Source: an uncultured Acidobacteriaceae bacterium (GTDB lineage: Bacteria; Acidobacteriota; Terriglobia; Terriglobales; Acidobacteriaceae). From it: a stretch of DNA of 64,000 bases. The notes under the pieces were generated by a model. That model saw nothing but the letters and a program-made list of their open reading frames with translations. It was not told where the DNA came from and searched no databases. The position numbers were made by a program, and so were the translations under genes. This document shows, in pieces, positions 8,072-16,938 of this stretch. The stretch is from positions 18,267 through 82,266 of the forward strand of contig CAIWFH010000205.1 of NCBI GenBank assembly GCA_903911925.1, given 5' to 3'. The stretch's first letter is position 1. The number at the start of each line of letters is the position of its first letter.

Positions 8072-8099
8072 ACTAATCACTAACCACTAATCACTAACC
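8072..8099. repeat. Tandem 14-base repeat ACTAATCACTAACC
   Basis: Two perfect copies (8072-8085, 8086-8099) abut the stop codon of the VWFA gene. The reverse complement (GTGGTTAGTGATTAGTGG) recurs at about 53176-53206 just after the acylphosphatase stop, so it is a dispersed element placed at 3' gene ends. Confidence 0.75.
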
Positions 8100-9302
8100 C
8101 TACTCCACTTCCTGGCGCGCCTTGTAGCCGTCGCGGGCAATCACGTCATATTTCAGGGGCTTCTTCTTCTCGTCCTGAATCCGCAGGGGCTGCCCCTCTT
8201 CGTCCACCAGTTCCACCCTCAGCTTGCGATAGGTTCCGTCCTGTTTGGGGTTCGACGGGTGGTACACCAGTTGATACTTCGCCCGGATGTTCTGATTGAT
8301 TTCTCCGAAAATGTCGGGCAGTTCGCCGGTAAAACGGGGGAAGTAGCTCATGCCGCCGGTAGCGCTGGAGAAAGTTTTCATCTCATTGTCGGCCATCAGG
8401 TTATCCATATCCCGCAACTGGCCGTTCATTCCCCCACTTCGGCCCTCAGTAATGGCCCGTACCTGGCCGCCGGTGGAGATGGTGTAGATGGTCACGTCCG
8501 GGGTACCTTTCACCTTTTGCAGAATCTTGTCGAAGTTGAGCTTTGAGAAGGTGTCCCGTCCCGAAGCCAGCACGATGATGTACTTGCGGCCTTCAATGCG
8601 GTTCAGCCGGTCGAGACTTTCATACAGCGCGTCAAATAGGTTGCGCTCGTTAAACGAGGGGACGATCAGCGAACCAATTGCCTGAAGCAGCAGGTTCTTG
8701 TCCTGCGAGAAGTCCATAACGATGTGCGTGTTCATATCGAAGGTCATCAGCGCGACATAGTCCTGGGGCCGCAACTGCTGCGCAAAACTGTAGGCTGCAT
8801 CGCGCATATCGTGATTGACCCAGCTATACATCGATCCTGAAAACTCGCACAGAAGCAGCGCAGTGATGGGCGCCTCAATGCGCTTGAATCCCGCCACCTT
8901 CTGCAGTACCCCATTCTCATAAATACGGAAGTTGCCGGGCTTCAGTCCCGACACAAACTGGTGGTTCTTTTCCACCAGCACACCCACATCCACGGTCACT
9001 TCGGGCACTTCAACACGCAGGCTGAAGTTGCTCATCCCCGCGGGATTTTTGACCTTGGGAGCAACCGGGGCCGCCGGAGGAGGCTCTTCGCCCTTCTCCT
9101 TCTTTTTGGGCAAAGCGATGGTTCCCGTGTCGCCACCGGGACCGCCCGCGTCGGGGGTGGCTTGGTCGGGCTGCTGCGGGGGCGGCTGAGGTGGATTCTG
9201 GCCCCGGCTCAGCGGCGACGCCGCAAGTAAAAGCAAAACCGAAAGCATCCAGCTCAGCTGGAAATTGCGGTGGAATGAAACACTTGCGCGCTTTGTGGAC
9301 AT
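8100..9302 (-). CDS. Secreted VWFA-related protein (acidobacterial type)
   Basis: A 400-residue exported protein. It has an N-terminal signal (about residues 16-34), a Pro/Gln/Gly-rich linker to residue 90 and a von Willebrand A-type domain of the kind common in Acidobacteria. The MIDAS-like metal site reads CEFSGSM, so the usual first Asp of D-x-S-x-S is a Glu. The DNA start is the ATG at 9302 with AGAGG upstream; the frame runs further upstream but into the divergent gene. VWFA proteins usually mediate protein contact at the cell surface; the ligand is unknown. It is divergent from the S55 peptidase. Confidence 0.88.
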   Translation of the reverse strand: MSTKRASVSFHRNFQLSWMLSVLLLLAASPLSRGQNPPQPPPQQPDQATPDAGGPGGDTGTIALPKKKEKGEEPPPAAPVAPKVKNPAGMSNFSLRVEVPEVTVDVGVLVEKNHQFVSGLKPGNFRIYENGVLQKVAGFKRIEAPITALLLCEFSGSMYSWVNHDMRDAAYSFAQQLRPQDYVALMTFDMNTHIVMDFSQDKNLLLQAIGSLIVPSFNERNLFDALYESLDRLNRIEGRKYIIVLASGRDTFSKLNFDKILQKVKGTPDVTIYTISTGGQVRAITEGRSGGMNGQLRDMDNLMADNEMKTFSSATGGMSYFPRFTGELPDIFGEINQNIRAKYQLVYHPSNPKQDGTYRKLRVELVDEEGQPLRIQDEKKKPLKYDVIARDGYKARQEVE

Positions 9303-9465
9303 GGCAACCTCTGTGGTGACCAGCATACGGGATAGGACGGGGCAAGCGACAGGCTTGGCTATCGAAGCCCATCGCAATCCGTCCAGCTGCATCCAATTTA
9401 CTGTAACCGGACAACGCTGCCTGCGATCAAAGAACATCGAGCATTCCGGTTGTACTCTAATAGAC

Positions 9466-11337
9466 GTGGAGATTCCCCTGAAGGACACCCCAGTTTCTAT
9501 TTCCTCTCCCGCGGTTTGGCCGGAAATTGCACCCTTGGCGATGCTGTGCCTCGCCCTTGTCTCGGCGCTAGCGCCCTGCCGAGTCGCGGCGCAGACCGCT
9601 CCCGCCGCTGGGCCGCCGCCTTCAACCGGCGGAGTCTTCCCGGTGAGCGAGGTGCATGCCGGCATGAAGGCCATCGCGTGGACTGTCTTCAAAGGAAGCA
9701 CCCCGGAACCGATGGATCTGGAGATCCTGGGTGTCCTGAAGAACGCGCGCGGCCCCGGGCAGGACATCATCCTGGTGCAGTTGCAGGGAGCCAAGCCCGA
9801 GTACACCGGGGTGGTCGCGGGCATGAGCGGCAGTCCCGTATACATCGGCGACCGGCTGCTCGGGTCAATTGCATTTCGCATCGGTCAATTTACCAAGGAC
9901 CCCATCGCAGGCCTCACGCCGATTCAGCAAATGCTTGATGTCCGCGACCTGCCGATTGAAAAGAACGGACCAGGGAACGGAGACCAGAGACTAACCCACC
10001 TCGCGGCCCTTCACGATTCATCGGGACAGGAAAATCTGAAGCCGATGGAAACCCCGCTGGTTATGAGCGGGTTCGCTCCTGAAGCGATTCGTCTCTGGCA
10101 GCAGCGGATGGCTGGAACCGGCCTCGAAATGGTCACCGCCGGAGGGCTGGGCGGCTCCTCCGACTCCAATCCGAATCCCGTCCCGTCAAACCTCGTTCCC
10201 GGTTCGGCGGTGAGCGCGCAGCTTGTACGCGGCGACATGGAGATTGCAGCCACCTGCACTGTCACTTATATCGATGCAAAGCAACTCCTCGCCTGCGGAC
10301 ACCCCATCCTGCAAGCCGGGCCGGTTTCAATGCCCATGACGGCGACGGAAGTGGTTACCACCCTGGCCTCGCCACTGAATTCCTTCAAGATTGTCACCAC
10401 CGGGGCCACCATCGGAGCTTTCACCGAGGACCGGGAATCGGCCATTCGCGGCGTGCTGGGCGCCAAAGCCCGGATGATTCCGGTGCATGTTCACGTCCAC
10501 AGGCCGGAAAGTGAAAAGACGGTCAACGTCGAAGTTCTCGACTTGCCTTCGGTCACTGCTCAGGCGGTCATGATTACCGTCTTCAATTCGCTGCTTGAAG
10601 ACAATGCCAGCACCGAGGACACCAGCTATCACCTGACCGGCAACATCGATCTCGAGGGCTACCCCTCATCGCCGCTGGATATGTGGGCTCCGGGTGGAGA
10701 AGGTTCGCCCGCCTCCATGATGGTTGCGTTGCAGGCCGCCGACCGCTTCCAGAGGCTCTATTCCAATCAGGGCCGCCGGGGGACGGTTCGCAGTATCGAT
10801 CTCAATGTTGAGGCGATCCCGCACCATATTCAGGTTGAGTTGGAGACGGCGCGTCTGATCTCAGGCAACATTGTCCACGCCGGCGACACAATCGAAGTCG
10901 AGGCAACGCTGCGCCCCTGGCGGCAGCCTGCGCGCAATGTGAGGATCCCGGTCAAGCTGCCGGCCCGCCTGGGAACCGGCAATCTGCGCCTTGTGGTTTC
11001 TGACGCCGGTACTCTCGATCGCGCCCTTGAGCAGCAGCGGCTCCCGGGCCGTAATGTCGATATGGAGACCGAGCTGGCCCAGGCGCGCCGCCAGCATTCC
11101 GGAGATCGAATTTATGTGAGCCTTCTGGTACCGGAAACCCAGGCGGGGATTCGCGGCCAAACCCTTACCGGTCTGCCGCTTTCCGTGGCCAATGCGCTTG
11201 AGCCGCAACGGTTTGCGCAGGACGTAACCCTGAACGGGGAGTCGGCCGTAGTGGCCGCCGAGGCGCCCGTCGGCGGTTTCTTGTTGGGGCTTCAAATCCT
11301 GAATCTGCGCATTGAGGCGGGCGGAGGATTAAACTGA
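9466..11337 (+). CDS. S55 (SpoIVB-like) peptidase family protein, exported
   Basis: A 623-residue protein with a hydrophobic signal segment ending near VAAQ (about residue 43), followed by a domain carrying TGVVAGMSGSPVYIG (about 115-128) and LLACGHPILQAGP (about 275-287). These match the serine and histidine motifs of S55 peptidases related to SpoIVB. The remaining 300 residues look like beta-rich binding domains. The start is uncertain: I chose the GTG at 9466 because it leaves room for a promoter and gives a plausible signal peptide, but upstream in-frame ATGs exist at 9265 and 9301, the latter overlapping the divergent VWFA start. The substrate is unknown; sporulation is not implied. Confidence 0.82.
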   Translation: MEIPLKDTPVSISSPAVWPEIAPLAMLCLALVSALAPCRVAAQTAPAAGPPPSTGGVFPVSEVHAGMKAIAWTVFKGSTPEPMDLEILGVLKNARGPGQDIILVQLQGAKPEYTGVVAGMSGSPVYIGDRLLGSIAFRIGQFTKDPIAGLTPIQQMLDVRDLPIEKNGPGNGDQRLTHLAALHDSSGQENLKPMETPLVMSGFAPEAIRLWQQRMAGTGLEMVTAGGLGGSSDSNPNPVPSNLVPGSAVSAQLVRGDMEIAATCTVTYIDAKQLLACGHPILQAGPVSMPMTATEVVTTLASPLNSFKIVTTGATIGAFTEDRESAIRGVLGAKARMIPVHVHVHRPESEKTVNVEVLDLPSVTAQAVMITVFNSLLEDNASTEDTSYHLTGNIDLEGYPSSPLDMWAPGGEGSPASMMVALQAADRFQRLYSNQGRRGTVRSIDLNVEAIPHHIQVELETARLISGNIVHAGDTIEVEATLRPWRQPARNVRIPVKLPARLGTGNLRLVVSDAGTLDRALEQQRLPGRNVDMETELAQARRQHSGDRIYVSLLVPETQAGIRGQTLTGLPLSVANALEPQRFAQDVTLNGESAVVAAEAPVGGFLLGLQILNLRIEAGGGLN

Positions 11338-11431
11338 AAGGTGCCAGTGAACCATGCGACAAAGCACAAGCGCCGGCTGAGTAGTTTCGGGTCGGCACTG
11401 GTGCCATCCCCAGCGAGGAATCCAGAGCAAT

Positions 11432-12439
11432 ATGGAACTGATTCAAGGACTTGCAGCACATGCGGCGGGAGCCGAATTATTGCCTTTTCGCTATGATCCG
11501 GGCGTACTCGGACCGCAGGAAGTAGAAATAGGCATCACCCATTGCGGCATCTGCCATAGCGATCTCCATCTGATCTCCAACGATTGGGGCATCAGCCAAT
11601 ATCCGTTCATTCCGGGCCACGAAATTGTGGGTACGGTAACGGCGGTAGGCGCCGATGTGCACTCTCTCGAGGCAGGCCAGCGGGTGGGCCTCGGTTGGCA
11701 ATCCAACTCCTGCGGCACCTGCGAGTGGTGCAGCCGGGGCATGGAGAATTTGTGCGCCCAGGCTGAAGCCACTTGCGTCCATCGCAATGGCGGCTATGCC
11801 GACCGTGTTCGCGCCAATGCGCGGTTTGTCATCCCCATTCCCGAGGCGCTTGAAAGCGCCCACGCAGCGCCGCTGCTGTGCGGGGGAATCACCGTCTATA
11901 ACCCGCTCCGTACCGCCCTCATCAACCCCTCTTCGCGAGTGGGCGTCGTGGGCATCGGCGGGCTTGGGCACATCGCCATCCAGTTTGCCCGTGTCTTCGG
12001 CGCGGAGGTTACCGCTTTCTCCACATCAGCCGCCAAGGAAGAAGAGGTGCGCGCTCTGGGCGCTCACAACTTCGTAAATACCCGCGAGTCGAAAGCCATG
12101 AAAGAGATGGCCGGAACCCAGGACTTCATCCTGAGCACCGTCAATGCCGACCAGGACTGGGGAGTCTTTGTTCAGGCTCTGCGGCCTACCGGTACGCTCT
12201 GTTTCGTAGGGGTTCCGCCTTCCCCCGTTTCGATAAGCGCTTTCCCGCTGATTACCGGCATTCGCACCCTTACCGGCAACCCCACCGGCAGCCCCTATCG
12301 CCTGCGGGAGATGCTCGACGTGGCTGCCCGCCACGGCGTCAAGGCTCAGATTGAGTCCTTCCCCATGTCCAAGGCCAACGAGGCCATCGAGAAGGTGAAA
12401 AAGAACAAGGTCCGGTACAGGGCTGTGCTGGCGAACTAA
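11432..12439 (+). CDS. Zinc-dependent NAD(P) alcohol dehydrogenase (YahK/CAD-like)
   Basis: Medium-chain dehydrogenase/reductase of 335 residues, closest by eye to the YahK/cinnamyl-alcohol-dehydrogenase group that reduces aldehydes with NADPH. Catalytic zinc ligands are Cys38 (HCGICHSDLH), His63-Glu64 (PGHE) and a Cys near 150 (LLCGG). The structural zinc site is Cys94, 97, 100 and 108. The Rossmann motif VGIGGLGHIA follows. It lies 94 bases after the S55 peptidase with no evident functional link. The exact substrate cannot be told. Confidence 0.92.
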   Translation: MELIQGLAAHAAGAELLPFRYDPGVLGPQEVEIGITHCGICHSDLHLISNDWGISQYPFIPGHEIVGTVTAVGADVHSLEAGQRVGLGWQSNSCGTCEWCSRGMENLCAQAEATCVHRNGGYADRVRANARFVIPIPEALESAHAAPLLCGGITVYNPLRTALINPSSRVGVVGIGGLGHIAIQFARVFGAEVTAFSTSAAKEEEVRALGAHNFVNTRESKAMKEMAGTQDFILSTVNADQDWGVFVQALRPTGTLCFVGVPPSPVSISAFPLITGIRTLTGNPTGSPYRLREMLDVAARHGVKAQIESFPMSKANEAIEKVKKNKVRYRAVLAN

Positions 12440-12501
12440 CTGCTATGCCCGGCAAACGAAGGCCGGGTGGTAGCCGCCAGGCTGCTAGCAAATGCGGATT
12501 T

Positions 12502-12614
12502 GAGCGGTTCCAGAATTGTTGTACCCCGAAACCGCAACTGCCAAGTGCCATTTTCCCTCAAGAAAATGGCACTTTCACCGCTCTCAAAAATGCACGTGAA
12601 TTTTGGAACCGCTC
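12502..12614. repeat. Nested inverted-repeat element, MITE-like
   Basis: An outer inverted repeat of 16 bases with one mismatch (GAGCGGTTCCAGAATT at 12502-12517, partner at 12599-12614) encloses an inner perfect 13-bp hairpin (AAGTGCCATTTTC at 12543-12555 with 12562-12574). The right arm ends inside the stop codon of the pseudopilin gene. It separates the convergent dehydrogenase and pilus operons and could terminate both. Confidence 0.65.
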
Positions 12615-13564
12615 TAATTATTGGGCGGGGTTGGGGTCGGCGTTGGGCTTCCGCCGGAACCGCCGCCAATGCCACCGCTACCTGAACCAAAGCCGCTGCT
12701 GCTTGAACCAAAGCCGCCACCAGAACCAAAGCCGCTTCCCGAGCCACTGCCGGCTCCCGGTCCAAATCCAGGAGCACCTGGCTGGAGTGGAACGCCAGGC
12801 TGCGCGCCTTGCCCCCCCCCCATCATGTCGGCCAGCGGGTCATAGACAAACTCCCACTCGTTGTAGTGGGTCTTCTTCTTGTAGCTGATGAGGGATTGCT
12901 TGGGGCTGTTGGGCGAGAAGCCGATGATCCCCATGCCTCCAAAGGTCTGCCCGCCGAGGGGCGAACTGCCGGCTGTTCCCGTGCTGGCCTGATCGCCTGT
13001 TGCGGAGCCGGTGCTGGGGTCGGTCGAGGAGCCTATTCCGCCGCCTATAGGTGAAGACGAACTCCCACCAAAGGACGAACCCCCACCAAAAGAGGAAGAG
13101 CCCCCGATCGGTTGGGCGCCGCCCATGCTGCCTCCGCTGTTGGGCCCCACACCGGCCATCAAGCCGCCAGCCATGCCCCCGCCCAGCGGCTGGCCAAAGA
13201 ATCCCATGGCCGTGGGGGCCTTGTTTTGGCCAAAATGGATGGGCTTCCACTCGTCCTTGCCGGTCGTGGGATCAACGTATTTCTTGCGCAGGAAGCGCAG
13301 TTCCCCCGGGCCGTTGGGCTTGACAAGCACATCCACGTTCGGCGGATAGGAGCTGAACTTTTTGTAATACATTTTGACGGCGCGGATATACTGCTTGCCG
13401 CGGTGCATCGTCTCAAGCTCGCGGTCCCGCTGTATCTCCTTGGATATCCGGGGCAAGGCGACAGATAGGGAGATGATGAGCAGCGCCAGAAGGCAGATTA
13501 CGGCAAGAAGCATGTAGCCTTCTTCGCCGTGCCGTGGTCTGCGAATTGGGGTTTGGGTCATCAT
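12614..13564 (-). CDS. Gly/Ser-rich pseudopilin-like protein
   Basis: A 316-residue protein with a type III prepilin leader: polar residues 1-16 ending EEG, cleavage before Tyr17, then a hydrophobic helix (MLLAVICLLALLIISL). The usual Glu at position +5 is Ala, as in some minor pseudopilins. A short globular part (residues 50-115, with a YYKKFSSYPPNVDVL segment typical of GspG-like pilins) is interrupted by a Gly/Ser-rich stretch and resumes as YKKKTHYNEWEFVYDP before a second Gly/Ser/Pro tail. A run of ten G lies in the coding strand (12812-12821). It is the last gene after the pil operon, separated by 219 bases. Confidence 0.8.
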   Translation of the reverse strand: MMTQTPIRRPRHGEEGYMLLAVICLLALLIISLSVALPRISKEIQRDRELETMHRGKQYIRAVKMYYKKFSSYPPNVDVLVKPNGPGELRFLRKKYVDPTTGKDEWKPIHFGQNKAPTAMGFFGQPLGGGMAGGLMAGVGPNSGGSMGGAQPIGGSSSFGGGSSFGGSSSSPIGGGIGSSTDPSTGSATGDQASTGTAGSSPLGGQTFGGMGIIGFSPNSPKQSLISYKKKTHYNEWEFVYDPLADMMGGGQGAQPGVPLQPGAPGFGPGAGSGSGSGFGSGGGFGSSSSGFGSGSGGIGGGSGGSPTPTPTPPNN

Positions 13565-13676
13565 TCCGTTAGACGGTATTGTTGGGTCAGTCAGTGCCGT
13601 AAAACTCTGTTTACCGCACCGAATTGCTGTTCTCTGCCTTTTCCCTGGAAGCCATCTCATAAACCGGCTTTGAAAG

Positions 13677-13745
13677 GGCACGGCTTTAGCTGTGCCGCAC
13701 AACGTCCAATAAAATCGGAGGCTTTAGCCCCTGAGGGACGCCCCG
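13677..13745. repeat. Palindromic repeats GGCACGGCTTTAGCTGTGCC and GGCTTTAGCCCC
   Basis: Between the PilP-like gene and the pseudopilin. The 20-base palindrome at 13677-13696 has one mismatch. GGAGGCTTTAGCCCCTGAGG follows from about 13717. Related motifs occur near 7823 and in 33246-33490. Confidence 0.6.
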
Positions 13746-13783
13746 AAAGGGCCATGTCGTGTTTATGAATCGCCTCTCCAGCC

Positions 13784-14449
13784 TCATTGTTTTTCTGTGG
13801 TGCTGGGCGTCATGGTCAGCGTCTGCGTGTTGTTGTAGCTGAGGTCGGTGATTTGCACGCTCCCCGGAGAGATGGCGCCCACCTTGTAGCGATGGTCGAT
13901 GATCTCGCCCGTTTTTGCCGCGAAAATGTCATCCCCATGCACAAAAAACGCTTGCAGGGCCTTGTCCTTGGTCTGCGTGTAGCCGAAATACTTCAAATCA
14001 ATGGCCGGGGGCTTGGGAACTTCTGGTACGGCTGCCGCAGCAGCTGCGGCTACTGCAGCCTGCTCCTGGCGGGCGCTTTTTGCCGGTTCTTCAATATGCA
14101 CCGGCGCAGACTCGGCGGAGAAGATGTTCCTGCCCGTCCCGGCGTATTCGACCCCTTCGGTCAAGGCCAGCCGGTCAAGGTGCAGCGTTGGGTCAATGCC
14201 GAGGCTGGTCACCTTTTGTGCTTCCGGTCCTGAAGCGGTGGATGCAACAGCCGCAGTTGCTTTGCCATTGGCCCCGGCGGGAGGCGTATGAAGAACCACG
14301 GGAGCGGGAACCGGTGCGGGGTGGGTAGGAGCGGGTGAGCCCCAGAACGATCCGTAGAGCTCCCATCCCCCAATGCCCGCGATGGCCACGAACAGGGCGA
14401 CGACGATATAAACCTGGCGCTTGTTTTCCAGTCCGAGGGGCATGGCCAT
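13784..14449 (-). CDS. PilP-like pilus assembly protein
   Basis: A 221-residue protein with one N-terminal membrane helix (about residues 13-36), a Pro/Ala-rich linker and a C-terminal domain (IDLKYFGYTQTKDKALQAFF, IIDHRYKVGAISPGSVQITDL). Such small beta domains are found in PilP/GspC-type inner-membrane proteins that connect the assembly platform to the secretin. It lies two bases after pilO in the pil operon, the normal place for pilP. PilP is usually a lipoprotein, but no lipobox is seen here, so GspC-like is an alternative. Confidence 0.72.
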   Translation of the reverse strand: MAMPLGLENKRQVYIVVALFVAIAGIGGWELYGSFWGSPAPTHPAPVPAPVVLHTPPAGANGKATAAVASTASGPEAQKVTSLGIDPTLHLDRLALTEGVEYAGTGRNIFSAESAPVHIEEPAKSARQEQAAVAAAAAAAVPEVPKPPAIDLKYFGYTQTKDKALQAFFVHGDDIFAAKTGEIIDHRYKVGAISPGSVQITDLSYNNTQTLTMTPSTTEKQ

Positions 14450-14451
14450 GG

Positions 14452-15096
14452 TTACAGGCCCTCCCTTCCGGCAGCCGGGGCAGCGGCAGGAGCCGCGCCC
14501 GGTTCAGGCGTTGGGGGCAGGCCGCTGGCAGCGGCATCGGCCGGCCGCAGCCAGGTTGAAACCCTGAGCCGAAGGTTGACAAGGCCACCCTGCTGCCCGG
14601 TGAGCGAAACAGACTGGATGACAAAAAAGGTCTCGTCGCGCTCAAGAGTGTTCACAAAGCGCATGATCTGCGGGTAGTCGCCGATGATGCCTGCGTCCAT
14701 TGAAATCTCGGTCAGTTCCGAACCTGGCTTGCCCTGCGTGTAGTTGACTCTTGAGAGCCGCACCCCGGCCTTGACCTGCAGTTCGCCGATGCGGGAGGCG
14801 ATCGACGAGTAGTTCGGCGGGATGCGCTTCAAATAAAAGTCCTTCATTTGCGCGCGGGTCAGGTCTACGCGCTTGTCCATGCCGCGCAGTGGCGCGGTCT
14901 GCATGTCCAGGGCTTTCAGCTCGATCTGCTTGTTGGCCAGCGCGTCGGTGCGGCTGGCGCTGGTGTCGGCCAGGTCAAGGCCGAATCGGACGGCAAGGGT
15001 GGCGGAGAGGACGAGCAACACCACTGCGCCGGCATAGTGCCAGGTCAACGGGGAGGTTAGGCGCTCTCGCCACTCAGCGGAAAGGCGAATGCTCAT
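14452..15096 (-). CDS. pilO: Type IV pilus assembly protein PilO
   Basis: A 214-residue inner-membrane protein with one N-terminal helix (about residues 19-42), a coiled-coil segment and a C-terminal ferredoxin-like domain (VRLSRVNYTQGKPGSELTEI, FVNTLERDETFFVIQSVSL). This matches PilO, which pairs with PilN to form the periplasmic alignment complex. The last 30 residues are Ala/Pro-rich and extra. The start overlaps the pilN stop by four bases. Recognition rests on the architecture and the pilMNO order. Confidence 0.85.
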   Translation of the reverse strand: MSIRLSAEWRERLTSPLTWHYAGAVVLLVLSATLAVRFGLDLADTSASRTDALANKQIELKALDMQTAPLRGMDKRVDLTRAQMKDFYLKRIPPNYSSIASRIGELQVKAGVRLSRVNYTQGKPGSELTEISMDAGIIGDYPQIMRFVNTLERDETFFVIQSVSLTGQQGGLVNLRLRVSTWLRPADAAASGLPPTPEPGAAPAAAPAAGREGL

Positions 15097-16013
15097 TGCG
15101 GACCTCCTGTATTCGGTTGGCCATTGGGGTCGGGCTGGCGACGGGGCTGGGGCGGACGGGAAACGCCAGTCATCGGCGCCTGCCCAGGCAGGCCGCTCAT
15201 GCCGGGCCGCATGGTTGGGTAGGGCATGTTGGGCCTGCGAGGCGCACCGAACTGGCCGGGCTGCTGGGGCGGAGTCACCTGCGCCGGCGGCGTCTGTCCC
15301 GGCTTCGGCTTCACGACGGCAGCCGGGTGCGCAACGGGAGGCGGGATTGCCTTCACTGGCTCTTCCGCCGCATGCACAGGTTTCTCGGGCTTCGAAGCCT
15401 TCTTCAATTCTTCGGCGGTGGCCGGCGTGTACTGCGCAAGCAGATCGAAGTTGACGCGGTTTGAAGCGCTCACCGGTTCCAGCTTCTCGCCAGGCGATCC
15501 GTTGGATTCGGCGTTCTCTCCAACGATGGCGGGAAGAACAAAATGCTTTGAGTGCTCCAGATTCTTGACCAGTTCCACTGCCCGGTCGCGGGGACCGATG
15601 ACCCGCAGGTGGAGCGAAATGATGCTGGTCTTCTCGTCGCGGAGCGGTTCCAGGGTTGAAACCTGCACCCCGCCGGGCAGAACGGTCTCAAGGTCTTCCA
15701 TGGCCAGCGTCCAGGAGAAGGTCTTCTTGTCGAATAGCTGGTTGAGCGCGCCCACCTGCACCAGCAACTGGGCATTCGCGGGCTGGCGCATCATGTTCTC
15801 GTAGCCTTGTTTCTCAAGCGTCACGGCGGCAATTTGTCCGTCGAGCGAGTGGGCGCGCGCGCGGGCCTCTTCCGCCTTATGGTGAAGCAGGTAGAGCCCC
15901 AGCCCAAAGATGACTGAGAGCCCGGCCATGATTCCCATGGCGATGCGCAACCGCTTGATGGGCGGTCCAAGGTCGGTAAATGGCCGCGTGGCGAGATTGA
16001 GTGTGATGCGCAT
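15093..16013 (-). CDS. pilN: Type IV pilus assembly protein PilN with Pro-rich tail
   Basis: Inner-membrane PilN homologue: short cytoplasmic N-terminus (ITLNLATRPFTDLGPP) that would bind PilM, one helix (about residues 25-45), a coiled coil and a ferredoxin-like domain (LAMEDLETVLPGGVQVSTLEP). At 306 residues it is longer than usual because of a tail of about 80 residues rich in Pro, Gln, Gly and Ala. It lies between pilM and pilO and overlaps pilO by four bases. Confidence 0.87.
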   Translation of the reverse strand: MRITLNLATRPFTDLGPPIKRLRIAMGIMAGLSVIFGLGLYLLHHKAEEARARAHSLDGQIAAVTLEKQGYENMMRQPANAQLLVQVGALNQLFDKKTFSWTLAMEDLETVLPGGVQVSTLEPLRDEKTSIISLHLRVIGPRDRAVELVKNLEHSKHFVLPAIVGENAESNGSPGEKLEPVSASNRVNFDLLAQYTPATAEELKKASKPEKPVHAAEEPVKAIPPPVAHPAAVVKPKPGQTPPAQVTPPQQPGQFGAPRRPNMPYPTMRPGMSGLPGQAPMTGVSRPPQPRRQPDPNGQPNTGGPQ

Positions 16014-16017
16014 AGGC

Positions 16018-16938
16018 TTACCTTACCCCCGCCAGCGCGCCGGCCACGCCGGCAATGCTGGTGTCGGCCAACGCGGTTGCCGCACCCAACTCGGGTTGCG
16101 GCACCAGGTCGACAATTTCCAATTCCGGCTCATTGAGCCAGCGGGCAAACTCCTGGGCTTCGCCGTTGCCGGCGAAATACAATTTGTAGGGCCGCACCCC
16201 CAGTTTGTCTTCATAGTATGCGGAGGCCACCGCAACGCCGCGCTGAATCTCCTGCAGGCGCTGGCTGGGCTCTTCCGGCAGGTCCAGGGTGCGATAAAGC
16301 AGCAGGTCGCTGCCGTTGGCAATGGTGGTGGTCAGCGCCGGCCCGCTGAGGTTGGCGATGAGCATGGCCTCGAGCGACTCGACAGCCTCAAGTGTTGCCA
16401 GGCTGGAGGGCAGTACCGCGCCGGGCTCGTAGCCCGCAGCCTGCACGGCAGCCTCGTATTCCTCCAGGATGGCGATGGGCAGGACCACGGCCAGCACCTT
16501 GCATTGCTCCTTATCCTGAAACAGGACCTGGTAGCTCAACCCGGTGTGCTCCACGTCAAAAGGAACCATCTTGCGCAGGCGGAAGCGCAGCACCGGTAGA
16601 ACCTCGGCCTGCTTGGCGGGCAGCGAATCGAAGTCGAGCACGAAGACGCGCACCACCGGGTCGGGCAGCACCAGTGTGACCGCGCGGCTGCGCGGAGAGA
16701 CTGCGTCGAGCGCGGTGCGAATGGCTCCGGCCACATCCTCCGGCATGCGCACGTTGGGCTCGCCGATTCCGGGAATCAGTGCTCCGTGCGGCAGCGGCGC
16801 AAATGCGTAGACAGGCGGCTGTCCCGGCGCGGGAATTGCCGCCGCCAGCGCGCCTTCCGGGGTAAGCTCCACCGCCGCCGGCGGACGCCCGCCGGTTTCC
16901 GAGTGGAGCTTGACCTTGCTCAGGATCGATCTCATCAT
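16018..16938 (-). CDS. pilM: Type IV pilus assembly ATPase-fold protein PilM
   Basis: A 306-residue cytoplasmic actin-like protein of the PilM group, which binds the PilN N-terminus and links to the assembly motors. Visible features are VTLVLPDPVVRVFVLDFDSLP, FRLRKMVPFDVEHTGLSYQV and the late IVDLVPQPELGAA. It overlaps the pilB stop by four bases (ATGA), showing tight coupling. The sequence is somewhat diverged from the classic PilM, so identification relies partly on operon order. Confidence 0.82.
   Translation of the reverse strand: MMRSILSKVKLHSETGGRPPAAVELTPEGALAAAIPAPGQPPVYAFAPLPHGALIPGIGEPNVRMPEDVAGAIRTALDAVSPRSRAVTLVLPDPVVRVFVLDFDSLPAKQAEVLPVLRFRLRKMVPFDVEHTGLSYQVLFQDKEQCKVLAVVLPIAILEEYEAAVQAAGYEPGAVLPSSLATLEAVESLEAMLIANLSGPALTTTIANGSDLLLYRTLDLPEEPSQRLQEIQRGVAVASAYYEDKLGVRPYKLYFAGNGEAQEFARWLNEPELEIVDLVPQPELGAATALADTSIAGVAGALAGVR

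Larger units (their letters stand above)
7737..8099. other. Intergenic region rich in dispersed repeats
   Basis: About 360 bases without a gene. It holds GGGCTTTAGCCCC (near 7823), a 15-bp perfect hairpin (7874-7907), a stretch beginning CATCCTGAGCGACCGCAGCG near 7924 that resembles REP-like elements seen in many genomes, and a tandem repeat ending exactly at the stop codon of the next gene (8072-8099). The open frames here are repeat-derived. Confidence 0.65.

Noticed and set aside
7809..8076. Short overlapping frames in the repeat region
   Set aside because: They are made of dispersed repeats and lack start signals.
12614..12845. Plus-strand Pro-rich frame in the pseudopilin tail
   Set aside because: It is the complement of the Gly/Ser-rich coding region and is explained by it.
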